Shown: piece after piece, positions 35,690-45,105 of the stretch
Position numbering within the stretch: the first letter of the stretch is position 1
Layout: each line of letters begins with the position of its first letter
Notes under the pieces: model-generated
Databases searched by the model: none
What the model saw: the letters and a program-made list of their open reading frames with translations, nothing else
Told to the model about the DNA's origin: nothing
Position numbers and translations under genes: made by a program
From: Paeniglutamicibacter psychrophenolicus
GTDB lineage: Bacteria; Actinomycetota; Actinomycetes; Actinomycetales; Micrococcaceae
Assembly: GCF_030812255.1 (NCBI RefSeq)
Contig: NZ_JAUSSH010000009.1
Coordinates: 100,412 to 164,411 of the forward strand
DNA: 64,000 nt
Reading direction: 5' to 3'

Positions 35690-36110
35690 CACCACGCGCC
35701 CAGGGTGCCGCGGGCTGTCAGGGTTCATGAGCGAGTGCTTGCGGCCATAGTGGAGGTGGATGGCCGGGCCGGCCACCACCAGATGGCAATCCTCAGCCAC
35801 GTCTCCCGGCGCAGCCGCGAGTCAGGAATCCCTTGGGCCAGCACTCCGAAGGCCGGGACCACCGGCATGAAGGGAAGCCGCAAGGTGCGGTGGACGTCGG
35901 GCTTCTTGTCGCGGAAGATGGTCACGGAAAGGTGGACCACCACGAAGGCCGCCGGGATGCCGACGTTGGCCGGGGCAGCGACGGCCTTGGCGGGGAAGGC
36001 GCCGGGCAGGAACCTCGGCATCACGATGGTGATGGACCGGGCGGCGAACATGGAGATGGTCGTGGCGATGGCCGGGAGCCCCGCGCCGTCGAACGCGGGG
36101 CGAATCCGGC
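35690..36110 (-). pseudogene. APC-family amino-acid permease remnant (C-terminal part)
   Basis: On the minus strand one frame reads VGIPAAFVVVHLSVTIFRDKKPDVHRTLRLPFMPVVPAFGVLAQ and then TWLRIAIWWW (about 35740-35975), the hallmark penultimate segment of APC-superfamily permeases (F/VRRxxPDxxRPFRxPxxPxxPxxG). The sense then jumps frame to GPAIHLHYGRKHSLMN near 35720-35760, the usual GLxIYxxYGxxHS ending. The upstream ten helices are missing or unrecognisable. The remainder of 35480-36410 shows nothing else. Truncated and frameshifted, so not functional. Confidence 0.65.
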
Positions 36111-36410
36111 GGTCGGGTCCATACCCCGCTCGTTCTGCATGCCGGTGGGCACCGGGGCGGACGCGACGTGGAGCCGCATGGTCATGATCAAGGCGTGCCC
36201 CGCAGGAATCCCGCTCATAGAGACCCGCCCCACAGAGGCAGCCATAGGCACCAGCGTGGATCGAACCGGCAACCGCGCAGTGCTCCTCCACCTGACACCA
36301 TGTATACAAGACCGTGCAGATGCAGGAGACGCGCCCTATGCCGTGCGGGCCTCTGAAAACGGGCACGCTGCCTCGGATGGAGGGGGCGTGCCCGGATGCT
36401 ACATGTTGGT

Positions 36411-37142
36411 CTAGACGACCGTGTAGCCGCCGTCGATCGGGATGGTCGCCCCGGTGATGAACTTCGCCTTGTCGCTGGCGAGGAAGGTGATGAGGTCGGC
36501 GACTTCCTGTGCCTCGCCGACGCGGCCGGCCGGGTGCAGCTTGGCATACTGCTCGAGGGTCGGCTCGTCGATGAGCGGGGTGCGGATGACGCCCGGGGCC
36601 ACCGCGTTCACGCGGATGCCTTCCTTGGCGTACATGGTCCCGGCGGAGCGGGTCATGTTCACCACGCCGCCCTTGGAGGCCGAATAGGCGATGTTGTTCG
36701 AGACGGCCACGAGGCCGAACATCGAGGCGAGGTTGACGACGCCGCCGCCGGCGCCCTGCTTGAGGAGCTGCTCGATGACGTACTTGTTGGTGTAGAACAC
36801 GCCCGAGTAGTCGATGCCGTTGGTGCGCTCCCAGTTGTCGATCGTGGAGGTCACGACGTCGCCCTCGCCGCCGACGCCCGCCGAGGTGACTGCAATGTCG
36901 ACGCGGCCGAATTCCTCGACCGTCTTCGCGACGGCGGCCGGGACGCTCTCGGCCTTCGAGACGTCGCCCTGGACAAACTTCGCGCCGATCTCGTCGGCGA
37001 CTTCCTGGGACTTGGGATTGAAGTCAAAGATCATGATCTTGGCGCCTTCGGCGATGAAGTTCCTTGCGGTGGCGAGGCCGTGCCCCGATTCGCCGCCGGT
37101 GATGAATGCGACCTTGTTTTCGAGTTGCACGAGCCAATCCAA
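36411..37142 (-). CDS. SDR family oxidoreductase
   Basis: A classical short-chain dehydrogenase/reductase of 243 residues: cofactor loop TGGESGHG (residues 15-22), NAD(H)-type acidic end of beta2 (IMIFDFNP), VTSAGV in place of NNAG, catalytic Ser140, Tyr153 and Lys157 (YSASK), VNAVAPGVIRTPL and the C-terminal IPIDGGYT. The start is uncertain: TTG 37142 has AGGAA upstream, GTG 37130 gives MQLENKVAFITGG directly, and a well-placed GGAGG precedes an ATG in a different frame. An AT-rich palindrome lies about 85-100 bp upstream. Substrate unknown. Confidence 0.88.
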   Translation of the reverse strand: MDWLVQLENKVAFITGGESGHGLATARNFIAEGAKIMIFDFNPKSQEVADEIGAKFVQGDVSKAESVPAAVAKTVEEFGRVDIAVTSAGVGGEGDVVTSTIDNWERTNGIDYSGVFYTNKYVIEQLLKQGAGGGVVNLASMFGLVAVSNNIAYSASKGGVVNMTRSAGTMYAKEGIRVNAVAPGVIRTPLIDEPTLEQYAKLHPAGRVGEAQEVADLITFLASDKAKFITGATIPIDGGYTVV

Positions 37143-37759
37143 TCTCTAAGCGTTCCTGTCATGGTGATGACCTCCGTCAGGCAGGTACAACACCCGGGTG
37201 GACCAAGGGGCCACCAAACATTTTTATATGCGTATGCATATATCACCCCGCCATTGGGTTGACGTGTCAACTAAAAAATGAGGAGCATTGATGCCTGGCG
37301 CCGCATTCGTAGGGCGAGGGTAGGAGATTGGAAATTGCTGGGCCACCCGGCGATCCGGCAGTTCGCGCCGGGCCGGTCCGCGGACAGCCGCACCATGAGC
37401 GGTTACGGCACCACGGTCGCCGTGTCGGTGCTCGTCAAGGTCGTCACGCTCCGTTGATGCCGGCCGTCTGGTGCCGCGGCCAGGGGCGCAGGGCGTGTCC
37501 GCGTGCCCGGTTGCGCGTTTCGGGTCCCCGGTCCCCGGGCGTGCATCCGCGTCGGTCCGCATCGCGCGACACCAGCAACGGGCAGGGGCACGGCGTCCCT
37601 CACCCCGGAAGGCGCCGAGATGACCGCAACGGGCACCGCCGCCACCTCGGCGGCCGGCCACGGAACACCGCACAGGCCGCCTACACTCGAAGATGGTCGC
37701 CGGCAACAAGGCGCAGGCGGCGCCCGGGCCCACCTGCACCCGTGTCCAAGGAGTTCTCC
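37143..37759. other. 617-bp intergenic region between SDR gene and P-type ATPase
   Basis: Contains the palindromes at 37225-37270. Just after them, AGGAG and an ATG at 37291 open only a 10-codon reading frame (MPGAAFVGRG), which could be a leader peptide or the stump of a deleted gene. The remaining 400 bp shows no recognisable protein. Confidence 0.45.
37225..37270. promoter_or_regulatory. Two palindromes upstream of the SDR gene
   Basis: TATATGCGTATGCATATA (37225-37242) is a 7-4-7 inverted repeat, striking in this GC-rich DNA, followed by TTGACGTGTCAA (37259-37270), a perfect 12-bp palindrome. They look like operator sites of a TetR-, GntR- or MarR-type regulator acting on the minus-strand SDR gene and/or on a plus-strand promoter. 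No regulator gene is adjacent. Confidence 0.55.
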
Positions 37760-40594
37760 ATGACGTCATCCGCAGCACAGGGCCCCGCCCTCGAACCTGC
37801 CACCTGGCACCTGCGGGAAGCCGCGGAGGCCCTGGCTGCCTTCCGGGTTGACCCGGCCACGGGCCTGGGGGCAAGCGAGGCCGCAGGCAGGCTGCGGCAG
37901 GAGGGGCCCAACGAACTGCGCGCCGCCGCACCGGTGCCGATCTGGCGCAAGGTCCTGGCCCAGTTCCAGGATCCGCTGGTCTATCTCCTGCTGGTGGCCA
38001 TTGCCATCTCCCTTGGTGCCTGGGCGGTGGAGGGCGCCCGGGGCGTACCCATCGATGCGGTGGTCATCGCCGCGGTGGTCCTGCTCAATGCGATCCTGGG
38101 ATTCGTCCAGGAAAACAAGGCCGAGAACGCCGTCGCCGCCCTGCAGTCGATGACGGCGGCAAACTCCACGGTATGGCGCGACAGCGAACTCAAGACGGTC
38201 CCCTCCGCGCAGTTGGTCCGCGGCGACGTCCTGGTCCTGGGAGAGGGGGATGCGGTCGGGGCCGATGCCCGGCTGATCACGGCCACCTCGCTGCGCATTG
38301 CCGAGGCCTCACTGACCGGGGAGAGCGAGGCCGCCCTGAAGGATCCCGCGACACTTCAGCGGGAGGCACCGCTGGGGGACCGGGCGAACATGGTCTACAA
38401 GGGGACCGGGGTCGTGCAGGGAGTGGGCCGTGCAATCGTCACCGGGACGGGAATGCACACAGAAGTGGGTGCCATCGCCGGGATGCTGGAGGAAACAAGG
38501 TCCGAGCCGACCCCGCTCCAGAAGGAAATCGCGGGAGTCGGGAAGCTGCTGGGCATCACGGTCATCGTCATCGCCGTCGTGGTGATGGCAACCATCATCC
38601 TGGTCAACGACGTTTCCTCGCTGCCGGACCTGGTGAGGGTCCTGCTGCTGGGGGTCTCGCTGGCGGTGGCCGCGGTCCCCGAGGGGCTCCCGGCCATCCT
38701 CTCGGTGGTGCTCTCGATCGGCGTCCAGCGCATGGCCAGGCGCCATGCGGTCGTGAAGGAATTGCACTCGGTGGAAACCCTGGGCTCCGCCTCCGTTATC
38801 GCCTCGGACAAGACCGGGACGCTGACGCGCAACGAGATGACCATTGGCCGGATCCTCACCGCCTCGGGGCAGATCCAGCTCACCGGCGTCGGGTACCGGC
38901 CCGAAGGCCGGGTCCTCCAGGATGGCCGGGAGGCCACGGACCCGATGGTGCTGGCGGAGGCCCGCATGGTCCTGGCGGGCGGCACCTTCGCCAACAACGC
39001 CCAGCTGGGCCAAGCCGACGGCCAGTGGCAGATCCAGGGCGACCCCACCGAAGCGGCGTTCCTGGTCGCCGCGCTGAAGCTCGAGGGGGTGGGCGAACGC
39101 GTCGAGGAGTTCGAACGGCAGGGCGAGGTCCCGTTCACCTCGGAGCGCATGCTGATGTCGGCGCTGGCGCGCCACAAGGAACTCGACCACCTCACCCTGG
39201 TCACCAAGGGCGCCCCGGACGTGCTGCTGGGGCGTTGCACCCGGATGCAGGTGGGCGGGGACAGCGTGCCGCTGGATGCGGAACTTCGGGCCAAGGCGCT
39301 CGGTGACGTCGAGGCCCTCTCCGCGCAGGCCTTCCGCACCCTGGGGGTGGCCTACCGCAGGTACGGGGACCACGACCGCCACGAGGCGGCGGTGCTTGAC
39401 GAGGCCGATGAACACACGCTCGTGTACCTCGGGGTGGCCGGCATCATCGACCCGCCGCGCGCCGAGGCGGCCGTGGCCGTGGCCGAGGCCCGTCGCGCGG
39501 GCATCCGGGTGGTGATGATCACCGGGGACCATCCGGTCACCGCCGCGCGGATCGCCGGGGACCTGGGGATCTCGGAACCGGGGGACAGAGCTGTCACCGG
39601 CGCCCAACTCGATGAGCTTGACGCCGCCGGGCTGCGCGCCGTCACCGCGTCCACCTCCGTCTACGCTCGCGTCTCACCGCACAACAAGCTCCAGATCATC
39701 GACGCGCTGCAGGCCCAGGGCAACGTCGTGGCCATGACCGGAGACGGCGTCAACGACGCCCCGGCCCTGAAATCCGCCGACATCGGCATTGCCATGGGCG
39801 TCACCGGGACCGAGGTGACCAAGGAAGCCTCGAAGATGATCCTGGGCGATGACAACTTCGCGACGATCGTCTCCGCGGTGCGCCAGGGGCGGGTCATCTT
39901 CGAGAACATCGAGAAATTCCTGCGCTACCTCCTGTCCTCCAACATGGGGGAGGTCTTCACGGTCTTCCTCGGCGTGGCCTTTGCCGGCACCATGGGCCTG
40001 GCGGGAGCCGGCGGCGAGGCGGTGGCGCTGCCGCTGCTGGCCACCCAGATCCTGTGGATCAACCTCGTCACCGATTCGGGGCCGGCGCTGGCCATGGGGG
40101 TGGACCCGGAGATGGGCGACGTGATGGCGCGGGCACCGCGGAAGATGACCGAGAGGATCCTCGGGCGACGGATGTGGGCCGGGATCCTGGTCGTGGGCCT
40201 GGTCATGGGCCTGGCCTCGCTGGCGACCATCGACATCTTCCTGCCCGGCGGCCTGGTCGACGGCGCGGACTCCCTGGACGTGGCCCGGACCGCCGGGTTC
40301 ACCACCCTGGTCCTCGCCCAGTTGTTCAACGCCTTCAACTCGCGTTCGGACACGGCCAGTGCGTTCCACAGGCTCTTCGTCAACAAGTGGCTCTGGGGCG
40401 CGGTCCTGCTCACGGCGGCACTGCAGCTGGCCGTGGTGGAGGTGCCGCTGCTGCAACGGGCCTTCGGGACCGCGTCCCTGGACGCGGCCCACTGGGCCGT
40501 GTGCCTGGGCATGGCCTCCACCGTGCTGTGGTTCGACGAAGTGCGCAAGCTGTTGCTCCGGTGGCTGGACCGCAAGCGGCCCGCGGGGCGCTGA
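37760..40594 (+). CDS. P2A-type cation-transporting ATPase
   Basis: The 944-residue P-type ATPase has an N-terminal cation-ATPase domain (WHLREAAEALAAFRVDPATGLGASEA), the A-domain TGES loop (ASLTGESEA), PEGLPA in TM4 (ion-binding, typical of SERCA/PMR1-like Ca2+ or Mn2+ pumps), the phosphorylated Asp350 in DKTGTLT, nucleotide-domain KGAPDVLL, and the hinge [13 protein letters not shown], followed by the C-terminal helices M5-M10. Ca2+ is the most likely substrate of the plasma-membrane pump, but Mg2+ or Na+/K+ cannot be excluded. ATG 37760 follows AAGGAG; the long upstream frame has no family residues. Acetate kinase starts about 110 bp downstream on the same strand. Confidence 0.93.
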   Translation: MTSSAAQGPALEPATWHLREAAEALAAFRVDPATGLGASEAAGRLRQEGPNELRAAAPVPIWRKVLAQFQDPLVYLLLVAIAISLGAWAVEGARGVPIDAVVIAAVVLLNAILGFVQENKAENAVAALQSMTAANSTVWRDSELKTVPSAQLVRGDVLVLGEGDAVGADARLITATSLRIAEASLTGESEAALKDPATLQREAPLGDRANMVYKGTGVVQGVGRAIVTGTGMHTEVGAIAGMLEETRSEPTPLQKEIAGVGKLLGITVIVIAVVVMATIILVNDVSSLPDLVRVLLLGVSLAVAAVPEGLPAILSVVLSIGVQRMARRHAVVKELHSVETLGSASVIASDKTGTLTRNEMTIGRILTASGQIQLTGVGYRPEGRVLQDGREATDPMVLAEARMVLAGGTFANNAQLGQADGQWQIQGDPTEAAFLVAALKLEGVGERVEEFERQGEVPFTSERMLMSALARHKELDHLTLVTKGAPDVLLGRCTRMQVGGDSVPLDAELRAKALGDVEALSAQAFRTLGVAYRRYGDHDRHEAAVLDEADEHTLVYLGVAGIIDPPRAEAAVAVAEARRAGIRVVMITGDHPVTAARIAGDLGISEPGDRAVTGAQLDELDAAGLRAVTASTSVYARVSPHNKLQIIDALQAQGNVVAMTGDGVNDAPALKSADIGIAMGVTGTEVTKEASKMILGDDNFATIVSAVRQGRVIFENIEKFLRYLLSSNMGEVFTVFLGVAFAGTMGLAGAGGEAVALPLLATQILWINLVTDSGPALAMGVDPEMGDVMARAPRKMTERILGRRMWAGILVVGLVMGLASLATIDIFLPGGLVDGADSLDVARTAGFTTLVLAQLFNAFNSRSDTASAFHRLFVNKWLWGAVLLTAALQLAVVEVPLLQRAFGTASLDAAHWAVCLGMASTVLWFDEVRKLLLRWLDRKRPAGR

Positions 40595-40644
40595 GGCCCG
40601 GGACCGGCCGTTGGGCGGCACGGCGGGCCCCGCCGACCCGGGGG

Positions 40645-40659
40645 TAGGATCGTGGGGTG
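40645..40659 (+). promoter_or_regulatory. -10 element TAGGAT upstream of ackA
   Basis: TAGGAT at 40645-40650 predicts a start at 40657, which coincides with an in-frame GTG 15 codons before the Shine-Dalgarno-preceded ATG of ackA. The message may start with that GTG. Confidence 0.5.
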
Positions 40660-40701
40660 CGGGCCCAGCAGGCCCGCCGAGTCCCCACTGGAGGCAGGGA
40701 A

Positions 40702-41853
40702 ATGCTCGTGCTCGTGCTGAACGCCGGCTCCTCGACGCTGAAGTACTCGGTCCGCCGGTTCGACCAGGAGCGCACCCTCGCCGGCGGCGAGCCGATCGCC
40801 AAGGGCGTCGTGGAGCGGATCGACGAGGGGGAGGTGGCCGACCACCGGGAGGCCTTCGAGATCGTGCGCGGCGAACTTGCCCAGGCGCTGCCCGGATGCG
40901 TCCCGGACGCCGTGGGGCACCGGGTGGTCCACGGCGGGGAACGCTTCACCGGACCCGCCCTGGTCGACGAGGAGGTCATCGGCGCCATCGAGCGGCTGAA
41001 CGCGCTGGCTCCGCTGCACAACCCGCCCGGTGCTCTGTGCATCCGGGCCGCCACTGCGGCCTGGCCCGGCGTGCCGCAGGTGGCGGTCTTCGACACCTCC
41101 TTCCACCGCACCCTGCCCGAGCACGCGTGGCGCTACGCCCTGCCCGATGAGCTGTACCGGAGTCACGGGATTCGTCGCTACGGATTCCACGGCACCAGTG
41201 TGCAGTACGTGGGACGGCGGGCCGCGCAGGTGCTGGGCATTTCGTGGGAGGAGTTCAATGCGGTGATCGCGCACCTGGGCAACGGCTCCTCGGTCACCGC
41301 GGTCCGCGGCGGGCGCAGCGTGGACACCTCCATGGGATTCACCCCGCTGGAGGGCCTGGTCATGGGCACCCGGTCCGGGGACGTGGATCCCGGCGCGCTG
41401 GTGTTCCTGCAGCGCCTGGGCTACGGCCCCGATGAACTCGATGACCTGCTCAACCGGGATTCCGGGTTCAAGGCGATGGCCGGGAACAACGACATGCGCG
41501 CCATCACCCGGGCCGCCGCCGCCGGGAACCCGGAGGCGGAGCTGGCGCTGGAAACCGCGGTCCACCGGCTGGCCCGGTATATCGGCGGCTACCACGTGAG
41601 CTGCTCGGGGGCCCGTGCGGTGGTGCTCACCGGCGGCATCGGGGAGAACTCCGCCGACTTCCGGGCCCGGCTCCTGGTCAGGCTCGGGCCGCTGGGCATC
41701 AGGCTGGACGAGGCCGCGAACCGGCAGGCCGCCGGCCGGCAGGGACCCCGGGTGATCTCCACCGCGGATTCGGCCATCCCGGTGTTGGTCATCCCCACCG
41801 ACGAGGAGCACGCCATCGCCGAGGCAACCATCGGCGCCGTCGGGCCACGCTGA
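40702..41853 (+). CDS. ackA: Acetate kinase
   Basis: AckA interconverts acetyl phosphate + ADP and acetate + ATP. The 383-residue protein has the N-terminal signature VLNAGSSTLKYSV, GHRVVHGGE, FDTSFH, RRYGFHGTS, HLGNGSSVTAV and TGGIGENS, all ASKHA kinase landmarks. ATG 40702 is preceded by GGAGG at ideal spacing and gives the standard MLVLVLNAGSS start; an in-frame GTG at 40657 coincides with the predicted transcription start and could add 15 residues. It converges with a phosphoketolase operon, which supplies acetyl phosphate, so it likely harvests ATP from that route. Confidence 0.95.
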   Translation: MLVLVLNAGSSTLKYSVRRFDQERTLAGGEPIAKGVVERIDEGEVADHREAFEIVRGELAQALPGCVPDAVGHRVVHGGERFTGPALVDEEVIGAIERLNALAPLHNPPGALCIRAATAAWPGVPQVAVFDTSFHRTLPEHAWRYALPDELYRSHGIRRYGFHGTSVQYVGRRAAQVLGISWEEFNAVIAHLGNGSSVTAVRGGRSVDTSMGFTPLEGLVMGTRSGDVDPGALVFLQRLGYGPDELDDLLNRDSGFKAMAGNNDMRAITRAAAAGNPEAELALETAVHRLARYIGGYHVSCSGARAVVLTGGIGENSADFRARLLVRLGPLGIRLDEAANRQAAGRQGPRVISTADSAIPVLVIPTDEEHAIAEATIGAVGPR

Positions 41854-41871
41854 CCCGCCGGGGCCGCTGCC

Positions 41872-44800
41872 TCAGGCGGGCGGCGGCGGCTTTTCCTGCC
41901 GGGGTGGCCCCAGCGCGAAGCTCCTTTCCCCGCCGCCGGCAAGCATCGCGTGGTTCCCGTCGACGCAGATTGCCACCGGAGGCGCGGTGCACGGCTGCAG
42001 GCGCACCCGAAGGCTCCGGGGGTCCAGGCGCACATCGATGCGGTGTCCCCGGTACTGGAGCTGGAAGCGGACCCGGCCCAGGCGGGCGGGCATCCGGGGG
42101 GTGAAGCCCAGCGTGTCGGCCTCGATGCGCAGGCCGGCAAAGGCGCGGACGACGATGTCAATGGTCCCGGACATGGCGCCCAGGTGGATTCCCTCGCGCG
42201 TGGTGCCGCCCTGGCTGTCGTCAAGGTCGGCGACCAGCGCCTCGCGGAACATCTGCCAGGCCCGGGTTTCGTCAAAGCGGGAGAGCACCGAGGCATGCAC
42301 CACGCGGCTGAGCGTGGATCCCTCCGAGGTCCGGGCGAGGTAGTACTCCACGGTGCGGGCCAGGTCCGCCTCGGTGGCGGCGTAGCCGAGCCGCCGCAGC
42401 TGGTCGATCACGCCTGCGGGCCCGAGCAGGTAGACAAGCATCAGCACGTCGGCCTGCTTGGCCAGTTTGTACCGGTTGGTTGCGTCGTTTTCGGCCTCGA
42501 GGATCAGGTCCATCCGCCCGATGTTGCCGTAGCGGGCGCGGTAGCGTGGCCAGTCCAGTTCGGCCAGGTCCTCGTACCCGTCGAACTGGCTGATGACCCC
42601 GTCGGCGTGGAAGTGGACCGCGAGCCCGGCGGCGAGTTCGGACCAGCGGGTGGTTTCGGCCGGACCGATGCGCAGCCGCTGCGCGAGGTCCTCACCCGGG
42701 TGGCCCGCCAGTTCGCGCAGCACATCGGCGGCGCGGTCGAAGACCCAGGAGGCCAGCACGTTGGTGTAGGCATTGTCGCGCAATCCCTCCCCGGGCGCGT
42801 CGGGGTATCCGTCGTGGAACTCGTCGGGCCCCATCACCCCGGTGATGCGGTGGCGCCGCATCACCGGGTCCCAGTCCGCGAGGGCGGAAAACGCCCGGGT
42901 GACCTCGAGGATCAGTTCCCCGCCGCGCGCCGCCAGCCAGTCCCGGTCGCCGGTGGCCTGGAAATGCTGCCAGGCGTTGTAGGCAACGGCGAGCCCGACG
43001 TGGCGCTGGCGGCGGGAGTTGTCCGGCATCCACCGGGCCGAGCGGGGGTTGTAGAGCTGGCGGGGGGTCTCTTCCCGCCCGTCGCTGCCGCTTTGCCAGG
43101 GGAAGAGCGCACCGTCCAGGCCCTGGGCGCGGGCTGCGGCGCGGGCGGCGCCCAGCCGGTTCCAGCGGTACTCCAGCAGGGACCGGCTGACCTCCGGGAG
43201 CCGCAGCCCGGTGACCGGCAGGACGAACAGCTCGTCCCAGAAGACGTGCCCGCGGTAGCCCTCCCCATGCAGGCCCCGGGCCGGCACGCCGGCGTCCAGG
43301 GCCGCGGTGTGCCCGGAGACCGCCTGCAGGAGGTGGAAGACGTGCAGGTTGAGCACCAGCTGGGACTGCGGGTCGGTGTCCAGGGTGATCGCGAACCGGT
43401 CCCACAGCCGTCCCCACGCCGCCTGGTGGTCCCGCAACAGCGCCCCGAATCCGGCGTCGTGCCTCGCAAGCCCGCCCAGGGCCGCGGTGGCCGGGGAGGA
43501 GATGGCCGCGTCCCGGGAGGTCGCCAGTGCCATCGAGCGCAGCATGGTCAAGGATTGCCCGTCGGCCAGTGCCAGGTTGTACTGCCTCAGGTACCGGCCG
43601 TTTCCGCCTTCGGCCTCGGGGACGGGGAAGGGTTTGGGGGCAGCCGGATCCCCGGCGAACGTGGTCCGCACGGCCACGGCAATGCGGATCCGGCTCTGGT
43701 TCGTCTCCACCTCGCACAGCACGGTGCTGCCGTCGGTCTCGGTGAACACCGCGTCCCGCAGGTGCCTTTGGCCGGTGCCCACGTAGTCGCGGACGTTGGT
43801 GTTGGCGACCCGCGCGTCGATGCCGGTGCGGATGGACACCGCAATGTCGGTGCCGTGGGCCGTCAGGGTGGTTTCGAGGGCGGCCAGGTGGGGGTTGTCC
43901 ATGGAGACCAGCCGGCGCTGGAGAAGCACGAGCCGTTCCCCGCCCGGCCCGGCGAGGGTGGCCCGGCGGGTCAGCACGCCGCGGCGCAGGTCCAACTCGC
44001 TGCGCTCGCCCAGGACCTGCGTTTCCCCGCCCGACCACCAGGGGCCGTTCCCGAGGCGGATATCGACCGGCAGCCAGTTGGGGACGTTGACCAGGTGCTC
44101 CTCCTCCATCGCACGGCCCCGGATGATGCCCGCGGTCCGGTTGTAGACCCCGGCCAGGTAGGTCCCGGGATAGTGGATCCCGTCATCGCGGTGCTCCGGG
44201 CGGGCCCCGCGGGTGGCCATGTACCCGTTGCCCAGCGCGGTCAGCGCCTCCCGGTGCCCCTCGTGCGCCGGGTCGAACCCCTCATAGACAAGTGTCCAGG
44301 GATCGGTGCGCGAGGCACCGAGGTCAAGCTGGCCGACGTCACCCAGGACAATGTCGGCACCCGCCGCCTCCAGCGCCTCCCGCCGTCCGGCGCGGTCGAT
44401 CCCGACCACCAGCCCGAAGCCGCCGACGCGGCCGGCCCGGATCCCGGGCACGTCGTCGTCGATGACAACGGCGCGCTCCGGGGGCACGCCGAGCCGGCGG
44501 GCCGCCTCGAGGAGCATCGCCGGATCCGGCTTGCCGGGCAGGCCCTGCTCCGCCGCAGCCTGGCCGTCGAGGACCACGTCGAACGCCGGCGCCAGGCCCG
44601 CGGAGGCCAGGAGGTCGACGGCGTTGCGGCCGGCGGCGACCAGCCCCACGGGCACCCCGCCCTCGCGCAGCCGTTCCAGCAGCGCCACCGTTCCGGGATA
44701 GGTGCCCAGCCCGTCCCGGGCCAGCGCGGCCAGGAACAGGTGCCGTTGGCGGGCCCCCAGCCCGTGGACACTCCAGGTCTCCGCGGCGTCCCGCGGGCCG

Positions 44801-45093
44801 CCGGCGGGAAGCCGAATGCCCCGGGAGGCCAGGAAGGCGCGGATGCCGTCCTGGAGGTTCCGCCCGTCCAGGTACAGCAGGTAGTCCCGGTCCATGTCGA
44901 AGGGGGCCGCATCGGCCCCGGCCCCGGAGCGGGGGTCCGCCAGCACCGCGTCGAAGAGCTCCTTCCAGGCCGCCGCATTGATGTGGGCGCTGCGGATGAG
45001 AACCCCGTCCAGGTCGAACAGCACAGCATCGTAGGGCACCTCGGCGGTCTCGGGGGACGGGCGCGGCGGGGTCCGGGGCTGGTTGCCCTGCAT
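41872..45093 (-). CDS. HAD (beta-phosphoglucomutase) - glycoside hydrolase family 65 fusion
   Basis: The 1073-residue protein joins two enzymes. Residues 21-255 are a beta-phosphoglucomutase-type HAD domain (YDAVLFDLDGVLIRSA with Asp27 and Asp29, GKPDPAMLLEAARRLGV, VVIDDDVPGIRAG). From about 270 to the end is a GH65 disaccharide phosphorylase: N-terminal super-sandwich (MATRGARPEHRDDG, YPGTYLAGVYNR), the alpha/alpha barrel with GVMGPDEFHDG (general acid Glu) and the C-terminal beta-sandwich. GH65 members phosphorolyse trehalose, maltose or kojibiose to beta-glucose-1-P, which the HAD domain can turn into glucose-6-P in the same polypeptide. ATG 45093 is used; a 12-bp gap to the phosphoketolase gene implies an operon. 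Confidence 0.92.
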   Translation of the reverse strand: MQGNQPRTPPRPSPETAEVPYDAVLFDLDGVLIRSAHINAAAWKELFDAVLADPRSGAGADAAPFDMDRDYLLYLDGRNLQDGIRAFLASRGIRLPAGGPRDAAETWSVHGLGARQRHLFLAALARDGLGTYPGTVALLERLREGGVPVGLVAAGRNAVDLLASAGLAPAFDVVLDGQAAAEQGLPGKPDPAMLLEAARRLGVPPERAVVIDDDVPGIRAGRVGGFGLVVGIDRAGRREALEAAGADIVLGDVGQLDLGASRTDPWTLVYEGFDPAHEGHREALTALGNGYMATRGARPEHRDDGIHYPGTYLAGVYNRTAGIIRGRAMEEEHLVNVPNWLPVDIRLGNGPWWSGGETQVLGERSELDLRRGVLTRRATLAGPGGERLVLLQRRLVSMDNPHLAALETTLTAHGTDIAVSIRTGIDARVANTNVRDYVGTGQRHLRDAVFTETDGSTVLCEVETNQSRIRIAVAVRTTFAGDPAAPKPFPVPEAEGGNGRYLRQYNLALADGQSLTMLRSMALATSRDAAISSPATAALGGLARHDAGFGALLRDHQAAWGRLWDRFAITLDTDPQSQLVLNLHVFHLLQAVSGHTAALDAGVPARGLHGEGYRGHVFWDELFVLPVTGLRLPEVSRSLLEYRWNRLGAARAAARAQGLDGALFPWQSGSDGREETPRQLYNPRSARWMPDNSRRQRHVGLAVAYNAWQHFQATGDRDWLAARGGELILEVTRAFSALADWDPVMRRHRITGVMGPDEFHDGYPDAPGEGLRDNAYTNVLASWVFDRAADVLRELAGHPGEDLAQRLRIGPAETTRWSELAAGLAVHFHADGVISQFDGYEDLAELDWPRYRARYGNIGRMDLILEAENDATNRYKLAKQADVLMLVYLLGPAGVIDQLRRLGYAATEADLARTVEYYLARTSEGSTLSRVVHASVLSRFDETRAWQMFREALVADLDDSQGGTTREGIHLGAMSGTIDIVVRAFAGLRIEADTLGFTPRMPARLGRVRFQLQYRGHRIDVRLDPRSLRVRLQPCTAPPVAICVDGNHAMLAGGGERSFALGPPRQEKPPPPA

Positions 45094-45105
45094 TCCGGGC
45101 AGCCC

